DNA of 64,000 nucleotides from M1-B18 sp048264125 (GCA_048264125.1 JBLXDM010000005.1:186001-250000); one strand, 5' to 3'; shown: positions 25,654 through 35,960, counted from the stretch's first letter. Made by a program: numbers and translations. Notes: generated from the letters alone by a model not told the origin.

Positions 25654-26751
25654 CTAGCTAATTAATGTAATTACTTCGCTTAATATTAGATCTATTGCAT
25701 CGATTTTAGCAACTCTACCGCAGGCGGTTCTCATATTGGAATAGACTTCTTTATTGACCAAGATCGACTCTATTGCCTTATAGAGCACATCGCCCTTCAG
25801 CTGATTTTCCTTTAGCATAATTGCCGCGCCGGCCTTCTCCATGGCCCTTGCATTATACTCCTGATGATTTTCTGCAGTGTGGGCCTTTGGTATTAAAATG
25901 GATGGTTTTCCAGCTGCCGTTACTTCAGCTATCGTAATCGCACCTGCACTGCATACAATTAAATCACATGCCCTTAAGGCGTGGGGCATATCATTAATAT
26001 ATGGCAGTATGGTGCTTCCAGCTGCTGCGGAGCAATCCTTCAGCGCCTCTAATACAGCCGAAAAATGCATCTTTCCTGTCACCAGAATTATTCGATACTC
26101 CCCTACCGTCCTCTGCTTAAGCATTGCTATCGTAGCAGCATTTAGCTTTGAGGAGCCTCCGCTGCCCCCTACAATCAGTACGATAGGCCTATTATCCGGC
26201 TTGTATCTTTTATTTGCCTCTATAGCCGATACCTGCAAAAACTCATCTCTTATGGGATTTCCTGTGACAACCAGCTTCCCTCTTAGCTTTTCCTTAAAGT
26301 ACCTCTCGGCCTCAGGAAAGCTTATAGCTATCCTGTCAACATAGGAGGATAGAATTCTATTTGTAAGACCTGGAAATACATTTTGCTCATGTATCAGTGT
26401 CTTTATTCTCAGCTTAGATGCCATATACAGCACTGGCCCACAGACAAAACCGCCTGTGCCAATTACAATATCCGGCTTAAAGCGTTTTATAATTTTTCGG
26501 GCCTCCAACAGCCCCATTAATAGCTTTCCAGCACTCTTTACATTATGGAGAGATATTTTTCTCTTTAAATAGCTAACGGGTATAAAGCGTATGTCATATC
26601 CCGCCTTAAGCACTAGCTCCCTTTCAAGACCCCTTTCAGTACCGATAAATAGTATTTCTGCCTTTGGAAATTCCTTCTTTATCCTATTGGCAATAGCAAT
26701 AGCAGGATATATATGCCCCCCTGTACCGCCACCACTTAGTATTACGCGCAT
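25654..26751 (-). CDS. murG: UDP-GlcNAc:lipid I GlcNAc transferase MurG
   Basis: MurG makes lipid II from lipid I at the inner face of the membrane. The N-terminal GGGTGGHIYPAIAIA loop, HEQNVFPGLTNRIL, the second glycine loop VGGSGGSSKLN and the donor-binding SAGAITIAEVTAAGKPSILIP are all intact. Length is 365 aa. It starts 4 nt after spoVE. Confidence 0.96.
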   Translation of the reverse strand: MRVILSGGGTGGHIYPAIAIANRIKKEFPKAEILFIGTERGLERELVLKAGYDIRFIPVSYLKRKISLHNVKSAGKLLMGLLEARKIIKRFKPDIVIGTGGFVCGPVLYMASKLRIKTLIHEQNVFPGLTNRILSSYVDRIAISFPEAERYFKEKLRGKLVVTGNPIRDEFLQVSAIEANKRYKPDNRPIVLIVGGSGGSSKLNAATIAMLKQRTVGEYRIILVTGKMHFSAVLEALKDCSAAAGSTILPYINDMPHALRACDLIVCSAGAITIAEVTAAGKPSILIPKAHTAENHQEYNARAMEKAGAAIMLKENQLKGDVLYKAIESILVNKEVYSNMRTACGRVAKIDAIDLILSEVITLIS

Positions 26752-26755
26752 GGCT

Positions 26756-27871
26756 TCAGCTCCTATTCGTATTTGTATATCTCGATATGTTTAGTATAAT
26801 CCCCATTCCCGCCATGGACATTGCTAAAGCATTTCCGCCGAAGCTGATAAAGGGCAAAGGCATTCCTGTTACAGGCATTGATGAGGTTGCAACAGCTATA
26901 TTTATTACCAACTGTATAATTATAATGGAGATGAATCCCGTCACCATTAAGCAGCTTAATAAATCAGGAGCATTTAATGCGATTTTAATACATCGCCATA
27001 TCAATATCATAAATAATAATAATATCGCAACTCCACCTATAAAGCCCAGCTCTTCTCCAATGATTGCAAAGATAAAGTCATTTTGAGGCTCTGGAAGATA
27101 AAAATGCTTTTGCACGCTCTTACCAAGCCCTCTACCGAACAAACCCCCAGAGCCCAAGGCCAAGAGAGATTGGACAGCTTGGAAGCCTGTATTGGAGGCA
27201 TCGGCCCACGGGTCTAGAAAGGAGATTATCCGATTTGCCTTATAGCTGTTGCCGCTTATAACAATATAGGCTATCATACCTGCAATTGCTGTAAAGCCTG
27301 CAGAAGCAAGGCCTACGAAGTGAGACATTTTCATGCCCCCCACAAATACCATAGCCAAAATTACTACTGAAACCACAAAGGCAGTACTGAAATCAGGCTG
27401 TAGGTATATAAGTCCGAAGAACATTCCTATGATCATTAAATAAGGCAGTACGCCATATACAAAACTCTGCATTTTATCCTTTTTTCTAACTATACTAGTA
27501 GACACATATATTACGGCAGCAAATTTCGCTATTTCCGAGGGCATAATGGATACCCCAATATTTATCCACCGTTTTGCACCGTTAATCTCAGTCCCCACTG
27601 GAGTTAAAACCAGCACCAAAAGCGCTATGCTGAATAATAATATTATATTCGCCAGCTTTGTCCATCTGTGATAGGGTAATTTAGCACAAAAGATCATTCC
27701 TGCAGTACCTACCGCCGCCCACATCAATACCCTTTTTAAAAAATAATAGCCATCCTTCATGTTAATCATGGCATAGGAATAGCTGGAGCTGAAAATCATT
27801 ATGATTCCTACCACCACAAGAGCAGCCACAGTTAAAATGAGGGTTGAGTCATAGGGATTTTTTTTACCCAT
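26756..27871 (-). CDS. spoVE: SEDS glycosyltransferase SpoVE/FtsW
   Basis: This polytopic SEDS peptidoglycan polymerase has about ten membrane helices. Signatures are SSSYSYAM, LQPDFSTAFVV (with the catalytic Asp), and PEPQNDFIFAIIGEELGFIGG, followed by GMPLPFISFGGNALA. Only one SEDS gene is in the cluster, so it may serve both division (FtsW) and the spore cortex (SpoVE); sequence alone cannot separate these. It works with a class B PBP such as SpoVD upstream. It starts 1 nt after murD. Confidence 0.92.
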   Translation of the reverse strand: MGKKNPYDSTLILTVAALVVVGIIMIFSSSYSYAMINMKDGYYFLKRVLMWAAVGTAGMIFCAKLPYHRWTKLANIILLFSIALLVLVLTPVGTEINGAKRWINIGVSIMPSEIAKFAAVIYVSTSIVRKKDKMQSFVYGVLPYLMIIGMFFGLIYLQPDFSTAFVVSVVILAMVFVGGMKMSHFVGLASAGFTAIAGMIAYIVISGNSYKANRIISFLDPWADASNTGFQAVQSLLALGSGGLFGRGLGKSVQKHFYLPEPQNDFIFAIIGEELGFIGGVAILLLFMILIWRCIKIALNAPDLLSCLMVTGFISIIIIQLVINIAVATSSMPVTGMPLPFISFGGNALAMSMAGMGIILNISRYTNTNRS

Positions 27872-27872
27872 G

Positions 27873-29240
27873 CTAAGACCTCCTTAGATTACCTACAATA
27901 TTTTTAAAGTGCCTTCCTCTTTCCTCAAAATTTTTATACATATCCCAGCTGGCACAGGCGGGTGAAAGCAGAATACTATCTCCTGCTTCAGCTGAAGCGG
28001 CAGCAGCTGCCACAGCCTCCTCCAAGTCCTTAACCCTCTTTACAGCATTGAAATTCAGGGTCGCTGCCGTTGTATAAAGCTTATCTGCGGTTTCTCCATA
28101 TACGATCATTTCCTTTACCTTGCCGTCAAAGGCCTCGATAAATTCAGTATAGTCATTTCCCTTATCCATTCCCCCCGCCAGCAGGATTATCGGTGCCTTA
28201 ACAGCCTCCAGTGCCTTCATGGCGGCATCAGGGTTTGTAGCCTTGGAATCATTGATATAGCTAACTCCTAATATCGTATCCACAAACTCTACTCTGTGTT
28301 CAACGCCTTTAAAGCGCCTCAGGGTATCGGCTATAGTCTCGGGCTTTATCCCCATAATGTAGGCCAGCGCCGTAGCTGCAAGGGCGTTTTCAATATTGTG
28401 ATTTCCCGGAATGCGAATTTCATTTGCAGGCATTAGCTTAATGCTCTGGTTTTCCAGTTTAATCACTATAAATCCATCCTCAAGACAAACCCCCTCCTCC
28501 AGCCGCTGTTTTCTGCTGAAGTAGATTTTTTTTGCCTTAAGATCTATGGTGGCCTCACGACAGATGGTATCATCATAGTTTATTATTGCGAAATCCTCAG
28601 TATTCTGATTGCTGAATATTTTTAATTTAGCCCCCAGATAGCCCTCCATGGTTTTATGACGATTCAAGTGATCTGGTGTAAGATTTAGAATTGCAGCTGC
28701 TCTGGGGTGAAATTCCTCGGTGCTCTCCAGCTGAAAGCTACTGACCTCCATTATCATAAAATCCTCCGGCTTTGTTTCTAAGGCCTTAGAAACGGCTGCA
28801 ACACCTATATTACCCACAACATAGGTGTTCTCTCCTGCATTTTTAAATATTTCTCCCGTAAGGGCAGTTGTTGTGGTTTTTCCGTTTGTACCGGTTATGG
28901 CCACTATCCTGGCCCTTGATAATATATATGCCAATTCAATCTCGCCGATTATTCTAATATTTTCTTCTCTTAGCTGCTTTATAAAGGGAATGTCCAATGG
29001 AACTCCCGGAGAAACCACCACTAGGTCTATAGCACCCAGCTCCTGCAGTCCTTCAGGATGCCTGCCCAATATATAGCTTGCATTTAAGCCCTCCAGCTCC
29101 TTAAGCGTATCCGCAAGGGCTTCCTGCCCCTTCATATCATTTACTATGATATCGGCACCAAGCTCTGCCAGCACCTTCACCAGGGGAATACCTGTAACTG
29201 CCAGCCCAATTACTAAAACCCTTTTATCCTTAAGATTCAT
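27873..29240 (-). CDS. murD: UDP-MurNAc-L-alanine:D-glutamate ligase MurD
   Basis: MurD adds D-Glu to the nucleotide precursor with ATP hydrolysis. An N-terminal Rossmann-like domain (LVIGLAVTGIPLVKVLAELG), the ATP loop ITGTNGKTTTTALTGEI and NHNIENALAATALA are seen, plus the C-terminal domain with NDSKATNPDAAMKAL. The ATG at 29240 has AAGGTGG 8 nt upstream. A GTG at 29252 is in frame but overlaps this site. Length is 455 aa. It follows mraY. Confidence 0.96.
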   Translation of the reverse strand: MNLKDKRVLVIGLAVTGIPLVKVLAELGADIIVNDMKGQEALADTLKELEGLNASYILGRHPEGLQELGAIDLVVVSPGVPLDIPFIKQLREENIRIIGEIELAYILSRARIVAITGTNGKTTTTALTGEIFKNAGENTYVVGNIGVAAVSKALETKPEDFMIMEVSSFQLESTEEFHPRAAAILNLTPDHLNRHKTMEGYLGAKLKIFSNQNTEDFAIINYDDTICREATIDLKAKKIYFSRKQRLEEGVCLEDGFIVIKLENQSIKLMPANEIRIPGNHNIENALAATALAYIMGIKPETIADTLRRFKGVEHRVEFVDTILGVSYINDSKATNPDAAMKALEAVKAPIILLAGGMDKGNDYTEFIEAFDGKVKEMIVYGETADKLYTTAATLNFNAVKRVKDLEEAVAAAAASAEAGDSILLSPACASWDMYKNFEERGRHFKNIVGNLRRS

Positions 29241-29255
29241 ATTTACACCCACCTT

Positions 29256-30251
29256 CTAGCTTAGCGCTATAATTCCTATCAAGCATAATATTGCCGTTAC
29301 ACTCCAGAAGACAATGACAACCTTTGTTTCTGCCCACCCACTTAGCTCATAATGGTGGTGTAATGGCGCCATTTTAAATATACGTTTTTTAGTCAGCTTA
29401 TAGTAAATAACCTGTATAGATACAGAAAGCGCCTCTGCAAAATAGATACCACCTACTATAGGGATGATTAATGCGATATTCATCAATATTGCCACTGTAG
29501 CAATAGCGCCACCCAAGGCTAAGGAACCAGTGTCCCCCATAAACACCTGTGCGGGATGGGAATTAAACCTTAAAAAGCCTAGGCAGGCCCCGGTTACCGC
29601 TCCACAAAATATAGCCAGGCTGGTATAGCCGTAATATGCTGCAACCAAGCTAAAGAAGGCAGCTATTATGAGGGTTACCCCAGATGCCAATCCATCCAAG
29701 CCATCGGTTAGGTTTACGCCGTTTACAGTTGCAACAACAACAAAAACAATAAAGGGTATATATAAAATCCCCAAATCTAAATATTGAGGAATGGTTATGC
29801 CTCCTATTGTCCAGCTTCCCTGTATAAATGGAACGATTATTTTTGTTCCCATATAGGTTGTTTCAGACTGATATATTGCCAGCATTATTGCTACGATTAT
29901 TTGAAATATGATTTTTTGATATGCCCTTAAGCCAAGGTTTCTCTTTAACACTACCTTTATAAAATCATCTAAAAAGCCTATGATTCCAAAGGCCACAGTT
30001 ACAGACAGTGCCACCAGCATGTCTTTATTAACAAGTCCTGATGTAAGGGAGGTTATAACTATGGCTAAAATTATTATTAATCCGCCTATAGTTGGCGTAC
30101 CGCTTTTTGATTTATGGCTTTGAGGCCCCTCTTCCCTTATCATTTGTCCCACCTTAAGCCGCTTTAGATAAGGTATAATTAAAGGACCCAAAATGAGGGT
30201 TATGACAAATGCTATTATAATGGTATATATCAGCTGTTTATGTTGAATCAT
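29256..30251 (-). CDS. mraY: Phospho-N-acetylmuramoyl-pentapeptide transferase MraY
   Basis: MraY links phospho-MurNAc-pentapeptide to undecaprenyl phosphate, giving lipid I. It has ten membrane helices and the acidic motifs FLDDFIKV, NLTDGLDGLASG and FMGDTGSLALGG, with the loop APLHHHYELSGW. Length is 331 aa. It lies 4 nt after murF. Its start has AGGAGC-like bases upstream. Confidence 0.97.
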   Translation of the reverse strand: MIQHKQLIYTIIIAFVITLILGPLIIPYLKRLKVGQMIREEGPQSHKSKSGTPTIGGLIIILAIVITSLTSGLVNKDMLVALSVTVAFGIIGFLDDFIKVVLKRNLGLRAYQKIIFQIIVAIMLAIYQSETTYMGTKIIVPFIQGSWTIGGITIPQYLDLGILYIPFIVFVVVATVNGVNLTDGLDGLASGVTLIIAAFFSLVAAYYGYTSLAIFCGAVTGACLGFLRFNSHPAQVFMGDTGSLALGGAIATVAILMNIALIIPIVGGIYFAEALSVSIQVIYYKLTKKRIFKMAPLHHHYELSGWAETKVVIVFWSVTAILCLIGIIALS

Positions 30252-30255
30252 ACGA

Positions 30256-31650
30256 CTAGCTCCTCTCTTGTAGATACTTCACAATTTCTTCCATTTTCAT
30301 ACCCCTAGAGCCCTTAACTAGAACTGTGTCCTTGGGCTCAAGAATCTCCCGAAGGGTTGAAATAGCTTCCTCGTTATCTTTTAAAATATATATCTTTCTT
30401 ATCTTATTGTCTTTAGTCAAGGTCTCCTCCGCAATCCACTTAGCCATATCGCCCACGGTAATCAAAACATCCACTTCAGTTGAGGATACAATGTATTCAC
30501 CCACAGACCTATGGCCCTCCTCTGAAAAGCTCCCCATCTCGAACATATTTCCCAGAACTGCTATTTTCCTACCATTGGTAAAATTGCTTAGAACCCCTAA
30601 AGCCGCCTTCATAGAGTCAGGGCTGGCGTTATAAGCATCGTTGATTATCTTGGTTTCCTTAAGATTAATTATCTCCATCCTCATCTTTGAGGGCTTGAAG
30701 CTATTGAAGGCCTCTTGGATTTCACCGTGGGTCATATGAAACTCAATGCCTATCCAAATTGCAGCCAATGCATTGTATACGTTATGTATTCCAGGATAGC
30801 CTATACGATAGGAATGCTTAGATTGATTGATTCTTACGTCAAAGGTAAAGCCCTCTTCACCCAAGTTAATTATATTTTCAGCTATAATGTCATTAATATC
30901 CTTCATTCCGAAGAATACCTTTTTATATATACTGTCCTCCGCCCTTAAGGTGGCTAAATACGCATCATCACCATTTAATAAGAGCATGCATTCCGAGTCC
31001 ATCTGTGAGGCTATTTCCATCTTGGCCCTTAGTATTCCTTTTTGGGTGCCTAAATGCTCTATATGGGAGAGGCCAATATTTGTTATGACTCCTATTTTAG
31101 GCCTGACTATTTTCACCAGCTCCTCTATTTCACCAAAGGAGGACATTCCCATCTCCAAAACAGCCGCCTGATGCTTTTTTTCCAGCTGAAATAATGTCAG
31201 TGGAAGGCCTATTTGATTATTGAAATTCCCGAGATTCTTCAGTACCTCCTTTTTATAGGAAAGTACGCTGGCTATCATATCCTTTGTGGTTGTCTTTCCG
31301 ACACTGCCTGTAACTCCTATAAAGGGGATCTGGAACTTATTTTTATAGTATTTGCCTATTGCCTTTAATGCTGCCTCTGAATCTTTTGCTTCTATAATAT
31401 ATATGTCCTTTAGAGGACCATAATTTACTTTTTTATTTGTATCTATTATTATTGCAGCCACCTCTTTTTCATAGGCGACTTCTATGAAATCATGTCCATC
31501 ATAGCTTTCTCCCCTTAGAGCAACAAATAGCATATCCTTCTGTGCTGTTCTCGAATCTATTGATACGCCAGTAGCAGTCCTTCTGCTGCCCCTTTGGAGG
31601 ATTTTTCCATTACATACCTCAGCCAGCTCCTCAATTAATAGCTCCATCAT
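30256..31650 (-). CDS. murF: UDP-MurNAc-tripeptide:D-alanyl-D-alanine ligase MurF
   Basis: MurF adds D-Ala-D-Ala to the tripeptide precursor. The ATP loop GVTGSVGKTTTKDMI, the motif NFNNQIGLPLTL, AVLEMGMSSFGEI and NDAYNASPDSMKAAL are diagnostic. Length is 464 aa. Its start overlaps the end of murE by 4 nt, so the two ligases are translationally coupled. In Bacillus murF lies elsewhere, while here it is in the cluster. Confidence 0.97.
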   Translation of the reverse strand: MMELLIEELAEVCNGKILQRGSRRTATGVSIDSRTAQKDMLFVALRGESYDGHDFIEVAYEKEVAAIIIDTNKKVNYGPLKDIYIIEAKDSEAALKAIGKYYKNKFQIPFIGVTGSVGKTTTKDMIASVLSYKKEVLKNLGNFNNQIGLPLTLFQLEKKHQAAVLEMGMSSFGEIEELVKIVRPKIGVITNIGLSHIEHLGTQKGILRAKMEIASQMDSECMLLLNGDDAYLATLRAEDSIYKKVFFGMKDINDIIAENIINLGEEGFTFDVRINQSKHSYRIGYPGIHNVYNALAAIWIGIEFHMTHGEIQEAFNSFKPSKMRMEIINLKETKIINDAYNASPDSMKAALGVLSNFTNGRKIAVLGNMFEMGSFSEEGHRSVGEYIVSSTEVDVLITVGDMAKWIAEETLTKDNKIRKIYILKDNEEAISTLREILEPKDTVLVKGSRGMKMEEIVKYLQERS

Positions 31651-33110
31651 ATTATTTCTTCCTCTCCTGCTATTTCCATCGCAACCCTTTTGTCATCAAA
31701 GGGATATACCATGTTTTTTATCGTTTGTGTTGTTTCATGACCCTTTCCGGCAATCAGCACCAAATCACCGGGCTTAGCCTCCTTTAGGGCATATCTAATG
31801 GCCTCTCGCCTGTCTTCTATAACGACATAGGAGCCCTTAGTCAGTTTTATGCCCGCTTCTATCATCTGTATAATATTAAGGGGTTCTTCGGTTCTGGGAT
31901 TATCAGAGGTTATAACGGTGATATCACTTAAGAAACCAGATATTTTCCCCATAACAGCTCTTTTGGTCTGATCTCGGTCTCCTCCACAGCCAAAAACAGT
32001 TATCACTCTATTGGCTGCAAATTCTCTGGCAGCCTTCAAAACATTTTCTAGGGCATCAGGTGTATGGGCATAATCTATTATCACGGAGAAGGAGGAAATT
32101 TCATTTATCAATTCAAATCTCCCGGGAACTCCCTGAAAGCCCCTTAATCCCTGTACTATATCTGTATTAGACACGCCTAGTGCATGTGCAGCCCCAGCAG
32201 CAGCTAGGGCATTGTATACTGTAAATATCCCCGGTATACCTATTGTTATCTCCTCTGCAAAGCTTGGTGTAATTAGCCTAAAGCTAACAGATTTAATGGT
32301 CATTTGTATGTCTGTTGCATATATATCCGCTTGATTCTTGATCCCATAGGTTAAAATGGGAGTATTATGCGAAGCTAGCTCCTGATGTAATTGTCTCCCA
32401 TATTCATCATCAACATTTATTATATTACATATACTTGTTTTGTAAAATAATCGTTTTTTAGCCGCATAGTAATTTTCCATATTATGATGGAAATCCAGAT
32501 GATCTGGTGTAAGGTTCGTAAAAATACCTATCTTAAAATCTAAACCATCAACCCTTCCCAGCTGTAGCGAATGAGAGGAAACCTCCATAGTGCAGCTTTT
32601 AACCTTCTCCTCCAGCATTCTGCTGCAGATTTTTTGTATATCTATGGCTTCAGGGGTTGTTCTTACTGCGTCAATCCTAGTCGTACCCATCCAATTGGCA
32701 ATGGTTCCAATAATTCCTGCCTTTTTACCTGACCTTTCTAAAATGCTTTTCATAATATATGTAATTGAGGTCTTTCCATTTGTTCCTGTTACACCGATCA
32801 AATCCATTTTTTGAGCGGGGGCTCCATAGAAGTCGCTTGCTAATATTGCCATGGCTCCCTTTGCATTTTTAACCCTTATCACAGTTGCACCCTCCGGCCT
32901 TATGTCCTCCTCTGCCAATATAGCAACTGCACCCTTCTTCAGTGCATTATCTATGTATAAATGTCCGTCGGTCTTGAAGCCTTTTATACAGACAAACATG
33001 CTGTTTTCCTTAATTTGTCTCGAGTCGTAAAAGATATCGTAAATCTCCTTATCTAAATCTCCACTAATGCTTAATACATCTAGGCCGAGAATTAGATCTC
33101 TTAACAACAT
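31647..33110 (-). CDS. murE: UDP-MurNAc-L-Ala-D-Glu:meso-diaminopimelate ligase MurE
   Basis: MurE adds the third stem residue. The ATP loop GVTGTNGKTSITYIMK, a carbamylated-Lys region, YAHTPDALENVL and GCGGDRDQTKRAVMG are seen. The DNPR sequence (ITSDNPRTEEP) is the signature of enzymes that use meso-diaminopimelate, not L-lysine. Length is 487 aa. It starts a new transcript, since a hairpin (33164-33203) separates it from spoVD. Confidence 0.96.
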   Translation of the reverse strand: MLLRDLILGLDVLSISGDLDKEIYDIFYDSRQIKENSMFVCIKGFKTDGHLYIDNALKKGAVAILAEEDIRPEGATVIRVKNAKGAMAILASDFYGAPAQKMDLIGVTGTNGKTSITYIMKSILERSGKKAGIIGTIANWMGTTRIDAVRTTPEAIDIQKICSRMLEEKVKSCTMEVSSHSLQLGRVDGLDFKIGIFTNLTPDHLDFHHNMENYYAAKKRLFYKTSICNIINVDDEYGRQLHQELASHNTPILTYGIKNQADIYATDIQMTIKSVSFRLITPSFAEEITIGIPGIFTVYNALAAAGAAHALGVSNTDIVQGLRGFQGVPGRFELINEISSFSVIIDYAHTPDALENVLKAAREFAANRVITVFGCGGDRDQTKRAVMGKISGFLSDITVITSDNPRTEEPLNIIQMIEAGIKLTKGSYVVIEDRREAIRYALKEAKPGDLVLIAGKGHETTQTIKNMVYPFDDKRVAMEIAGEEEII

Positions 33111-33163
33111 ATGCAGACCTCCATTCTATTGGTTATTATTTACGTATCCTGAACTTTTTAAAA

Positions 33164-33203
33164 GGCAACATAAAATTAAAGTTTTACTTTAACTTTAGTT
33201 GCC
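33164..33203 (-). terminator. Probable terminator between spoVD and murE
   Basis: On the minus strand GGCAAC...GTTGCC encloses a second stem AGTTAAAG/CTTTAATT and is followed by TTTTAAAA. It splits the dcw genes into two transcripts. Confidence 0.55.
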
Positions 33204-33248
33204 CATTACATTATAAATCGATTAGAAGACATTTTCTAGTATTAAATT

Positions 33249-35423
33249 TTAATGAGGGGCAAATTCTACACTGACTATGGAGCCCTGCTCTACAGTAGTA
33301 TTGGCTCCAGGGGATTGATTCTGTGCAGTGCCTGTTCCGCTTATTTTCATTTTTAGCCCCTTGGAGGTCAAAATATTATTTGCTTCCTTTATTGTCTTTC
33401 CTGCTAAATCAGGAATTTCTACAAAGGTAGATTGAGCATTGCTTTTTGTATAAAGCAATATCATAGATTTTTCCGGCACGGCAGCTCCGGGCTTTGGAAA
33501 CATATCTATTACGATAGCTGCTTCATTGTCTTCAAGCTCTGTTTCTACATTATACAATAGGTTGCTATCGCTTAGAGCCTTGGAGGCTTCCTTTACAGTC
33601 ATTTGTCTAACATCCGGAACCGTCACATCAGGCTTCATCAGCATTTCTCTTTCGTCGGTGGTGTAATTCGGCTTTACATCCAGATAACGTAGGCTTTCCT
33701 CCAAAATCTCCTTGACCACAGGTGCTGAGGTTATACTTCCAAAGGTACTAAAGCCACCGGGCTCATCTACTATTACCAAAATTGCAAGCCTTGGATCATC
33801 GGCAGGAGCCACACCTATAAAGGAGGCTACATATAAGCCCTGAGAGTATTTTCCGTCTACAACCTTTTGTGCTGTTCCGGTTTTTCCACCCACGCTATAG
33901 CCGGGAATATAGGCATTTCTTCCAGAACCATCCGCCACTACGGATTCCATTATTGCCAGCATTTCCTCTGAGGTCTGCTTAGATATTACCTGTCGGATCA
34001 TCGTTTCCTCAAAGCGTTCGATTACTGTGCCTTCATTGTTTGTTAGCTCCTTAACCAGCCTTGGCTTCATCAGCTTTCCATCGTTTGCTATCGCTGCTAC
34101 AGCCGTCAAAAGCTGTATAGGGGTAACCGATATACTCTGACCAAAGGACATGGTAGCCAGTTCAACCGGGCCTGCAGTTGCTTCGCTATACATTATAGAT
34201 CGCCTTTCTCCCGGTAGGTCTATACCGGTAATATCTTTAAATCCAAAGGCATCCAGATATTTATAAAAATTCTCTCCACCCATTTTCTGTACAAGCTCTA
34301 CAAATATTGGGTTGCAGGAGTTTTGAACAGCCTCCACCAGCGTTTGACTGCCATGTGGATTGTACCATCTCCAGCATTTTATTGTTCTTCCCGCCACTGT
34401 AATAAAACCATTGGAGTAAAAGCTGCTCTGCGGTGTAGTGACTCCTTCCTCTAATGCAGCTGCTGTAGTAATCAGCTTAAAGGTGGAACCAGGCTCATAG
34501 GTATCATTTATAATTGGATTTCTCCACATTTTATTCCATTCTTCAACCTGCTGTTCAACTGGCATATTGTCTACAAGCTCCTGTTGTAAGGGGTCAAGGT
34601 TTATTCTAGGTTCGTTTGGATCATAGTCAGGCTTAGCTGCCATAGCCAGTATATCTCCCGAGCTTACATCCATCACCACTGCCATAACCCGCTTGGCTTG
34701 ATTGGCCTCCAGAGCATTTTGAACTGCCTTTTCAGCAAAATGCTGAATAACCTCGTCAATGGTAAGAACGATATTGTACCCATCCTCGGAAGGATAGTAT
34801 TTCTCTGCGCTTAAGGGAAGCTGCCGTCCAGCGCCATCGGTGTTTTTAATCCAGCGTCCAGGATAACCACTCAAGTATTTTTCGTACTCCAGCTCTATTC
34901 CCGCCAGACCCCTATTGTCATCTGTTGTATGACCTAAAATATAAGATGCGAAATTACCAAAGGGGTAGTATCTTCTATTATCCGGAGCAATCATAATACC
35001 CTTTAGGCTTAGCTTTCGTATGCTGTCGGCTAAATCATCCTCTATCCATTGCTTTACCTTTACGCTGCTGACATTTTTATTGCTTATTTTTTCTGCCACA
35101 CTGGCGGCATCCAATTCTAATATCTCGGCCAATTTCTTCGCCGTATCTTCTATATCCGTAACCTCTCTTGGCCTTGCCCATACTGTATTGGTGCTGGCGC
35201 TTTTAGCCAGCTCCTTACCATTTCTGTCAAAAATGGTGCCTCTCTTTGCCGGAATCGGGATATCACGGGTTTGCTGGGCTATTGCCAGCTCCTTGTATCT
35301 CTCTCCACGAACAATTTGAATCCAGCCTAGACGGATTATTAACCCGAAAATAGCCGTACAGGTTATAACGAACATGAAAATTAATCTTTTTTTACTTGAT
35401 ATACTGGGCTGGGACAAATTCAT
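33249..35423 (-). CDS. spoVD: Class B penicillin-binding transpeptidase with two PASTA domains (SpoVD/FtsI)
   Basis: This monofunctional transpeptidase has one membrane helix (about 13-35) and a dimerisation domain. The catalytic domain has active Ser313 in STFK, SCN at 369-371 and KTG at 514-516. Two C-terminal PASTA domains follow (about 595-660 and 661-724). SpoVD of Bacillus has one PASTA domain and PBP2B has two, so by this count it may be the division enzyme or serve both. It is the only class B PBP in the cluster. It starts 9 nt after ftsL. Confidence 0.93.
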   Translation of the reverse strand: MNLSQPSISSKKRLIFMFVITCTAIFGLIIRLGWIQIVRGERYKELAIAQQTRDIPIPAKRGTIFDRNGKELAKSASTNTVWARPREVTDIEDTAKKLAEILELDAASVAEKISNKNVSSVKVKQWIEDDLADSIRKLSLKGIMIAPDNRRYYPFGNFASYILGHTTDDNRGLAGIELEYEKYLSGYPGRWIKNTDGAGRQLPLSAEKYYPSEDGYNIVLTIDEVIQHFAEKAVQNALEANQAKRVMAVVMDVSSGDILAMAAKPDYDPNEPRINLDPLQQELVDNMPVEQQVEEWNKMWRNPIINDTYEPGSTFKLITTAAALEEGVTTPQSSFYSNGFITVAGRTIKCWRWYNPHGSQTLVEAVQNSCNPIFVELVQKMGGENFYKYLDAFGFKDITGIDLPGERRSIMYSEATAGPVELATMSFGQSISVTPIQLLTAVAAIANDGKLMKPRLVKELTNNEGTVIERFEETMIRQVISKQTSEEMLAIMESVVADGSGRNAYIPGYSVGGKTGTAQKVVDGKYSQGLYVASFIGVAPADDPRLAILVIVDEPGGFSTFGSITSAPVVKEILEESLRYLDVKPNYTTDEREMLMKPDVTVPDVRQMTVKEASKALSDSNLLYNVETELEDNEAAIVIDMFPKPGAAVPEKSMILLYTKSNAQSTFVEIPDLAGKTIKEANNILTSKGLKMKISGTGTAQNQSPGANTTVEQGSIVSVEFAPH

Positions 35424-35432
35424 CTCCCCCCT

Positions 35433-35927
35433 CTATATTTTGAAGAGACCTACAAATTTACTCAATACCTTGCTGACTATATTTCCCCCAGCAGTCTCAT
35501 GGCTGGCTTCCTCAATTGACAGCTGTCTATTCATTTCGTTTGTCAATAATGCCACCTTAGTGGGATTGATGCTAATATAATAGGTTTGACTGGAATCAGG
35601 GTAAATCATGCTTAATCGATTTTGTGCCTCCATTTCAATCCAGTTGGATTTCGAGACCCTCTCCAGCTCAATCTTAAGCTTATCTCTTTGGTTTTCAATC
35701 TGTTCTAATTGATTTGTCAGCTGTATAACCCGATGCTTAGCCTCTGTAATGGCAGCATACCTCAAAAGCAGAAAAATGCTTAACAGCAAAAAGACAGAAA
35801 TACTAAGCGCAGCCATTACCTTTTGAAGGCGATAGCTTTTATTAGCTTTCTTTTTGGGTTTATTGGGCTGCTGCATCTCTTCAACAGCAGGTTGATATTG
35901 ATAATAATCTTTTCTTACTACTTCCAA
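35433..35927 (-). CDS. ftsL: Cell division protein FtsL
   Basis: This small bitopic protein has a basic cytoplasmic segment (KPKKKANKSYRLQK), a membrane helix at about 39-60 and an external leucine-zipper-like coiled coil (HRVIQLTNQLEQIENQRDKL). A longer tail after it (about 164 aa in total) is larger than in Bacillus (about 117 aa). Position between rsmH and the PBP gene is classical for ftsL. Sequence identity in this family is low, so location is the main evidence. Confidence 0.82.
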   Translation of the reverse strand: MEVVRKDYYQYQPAVEEMQQPNKPKKKANKSYRLQKVMAALSISVFLLLSIFLLLRYAAITEAKHRVIQLTNQLEQIENQRDKLKIELERVSKSNWIEMEAQNRLSMIYPDSSQTYYISINPTKVALLTNEMNRQLSIEEASHETAGGNIVSKVLSKFVGLFKI

Positions 35928-35960
35928 ATTTATTCACCCCTTCTGCCTTTTAGAACATTT

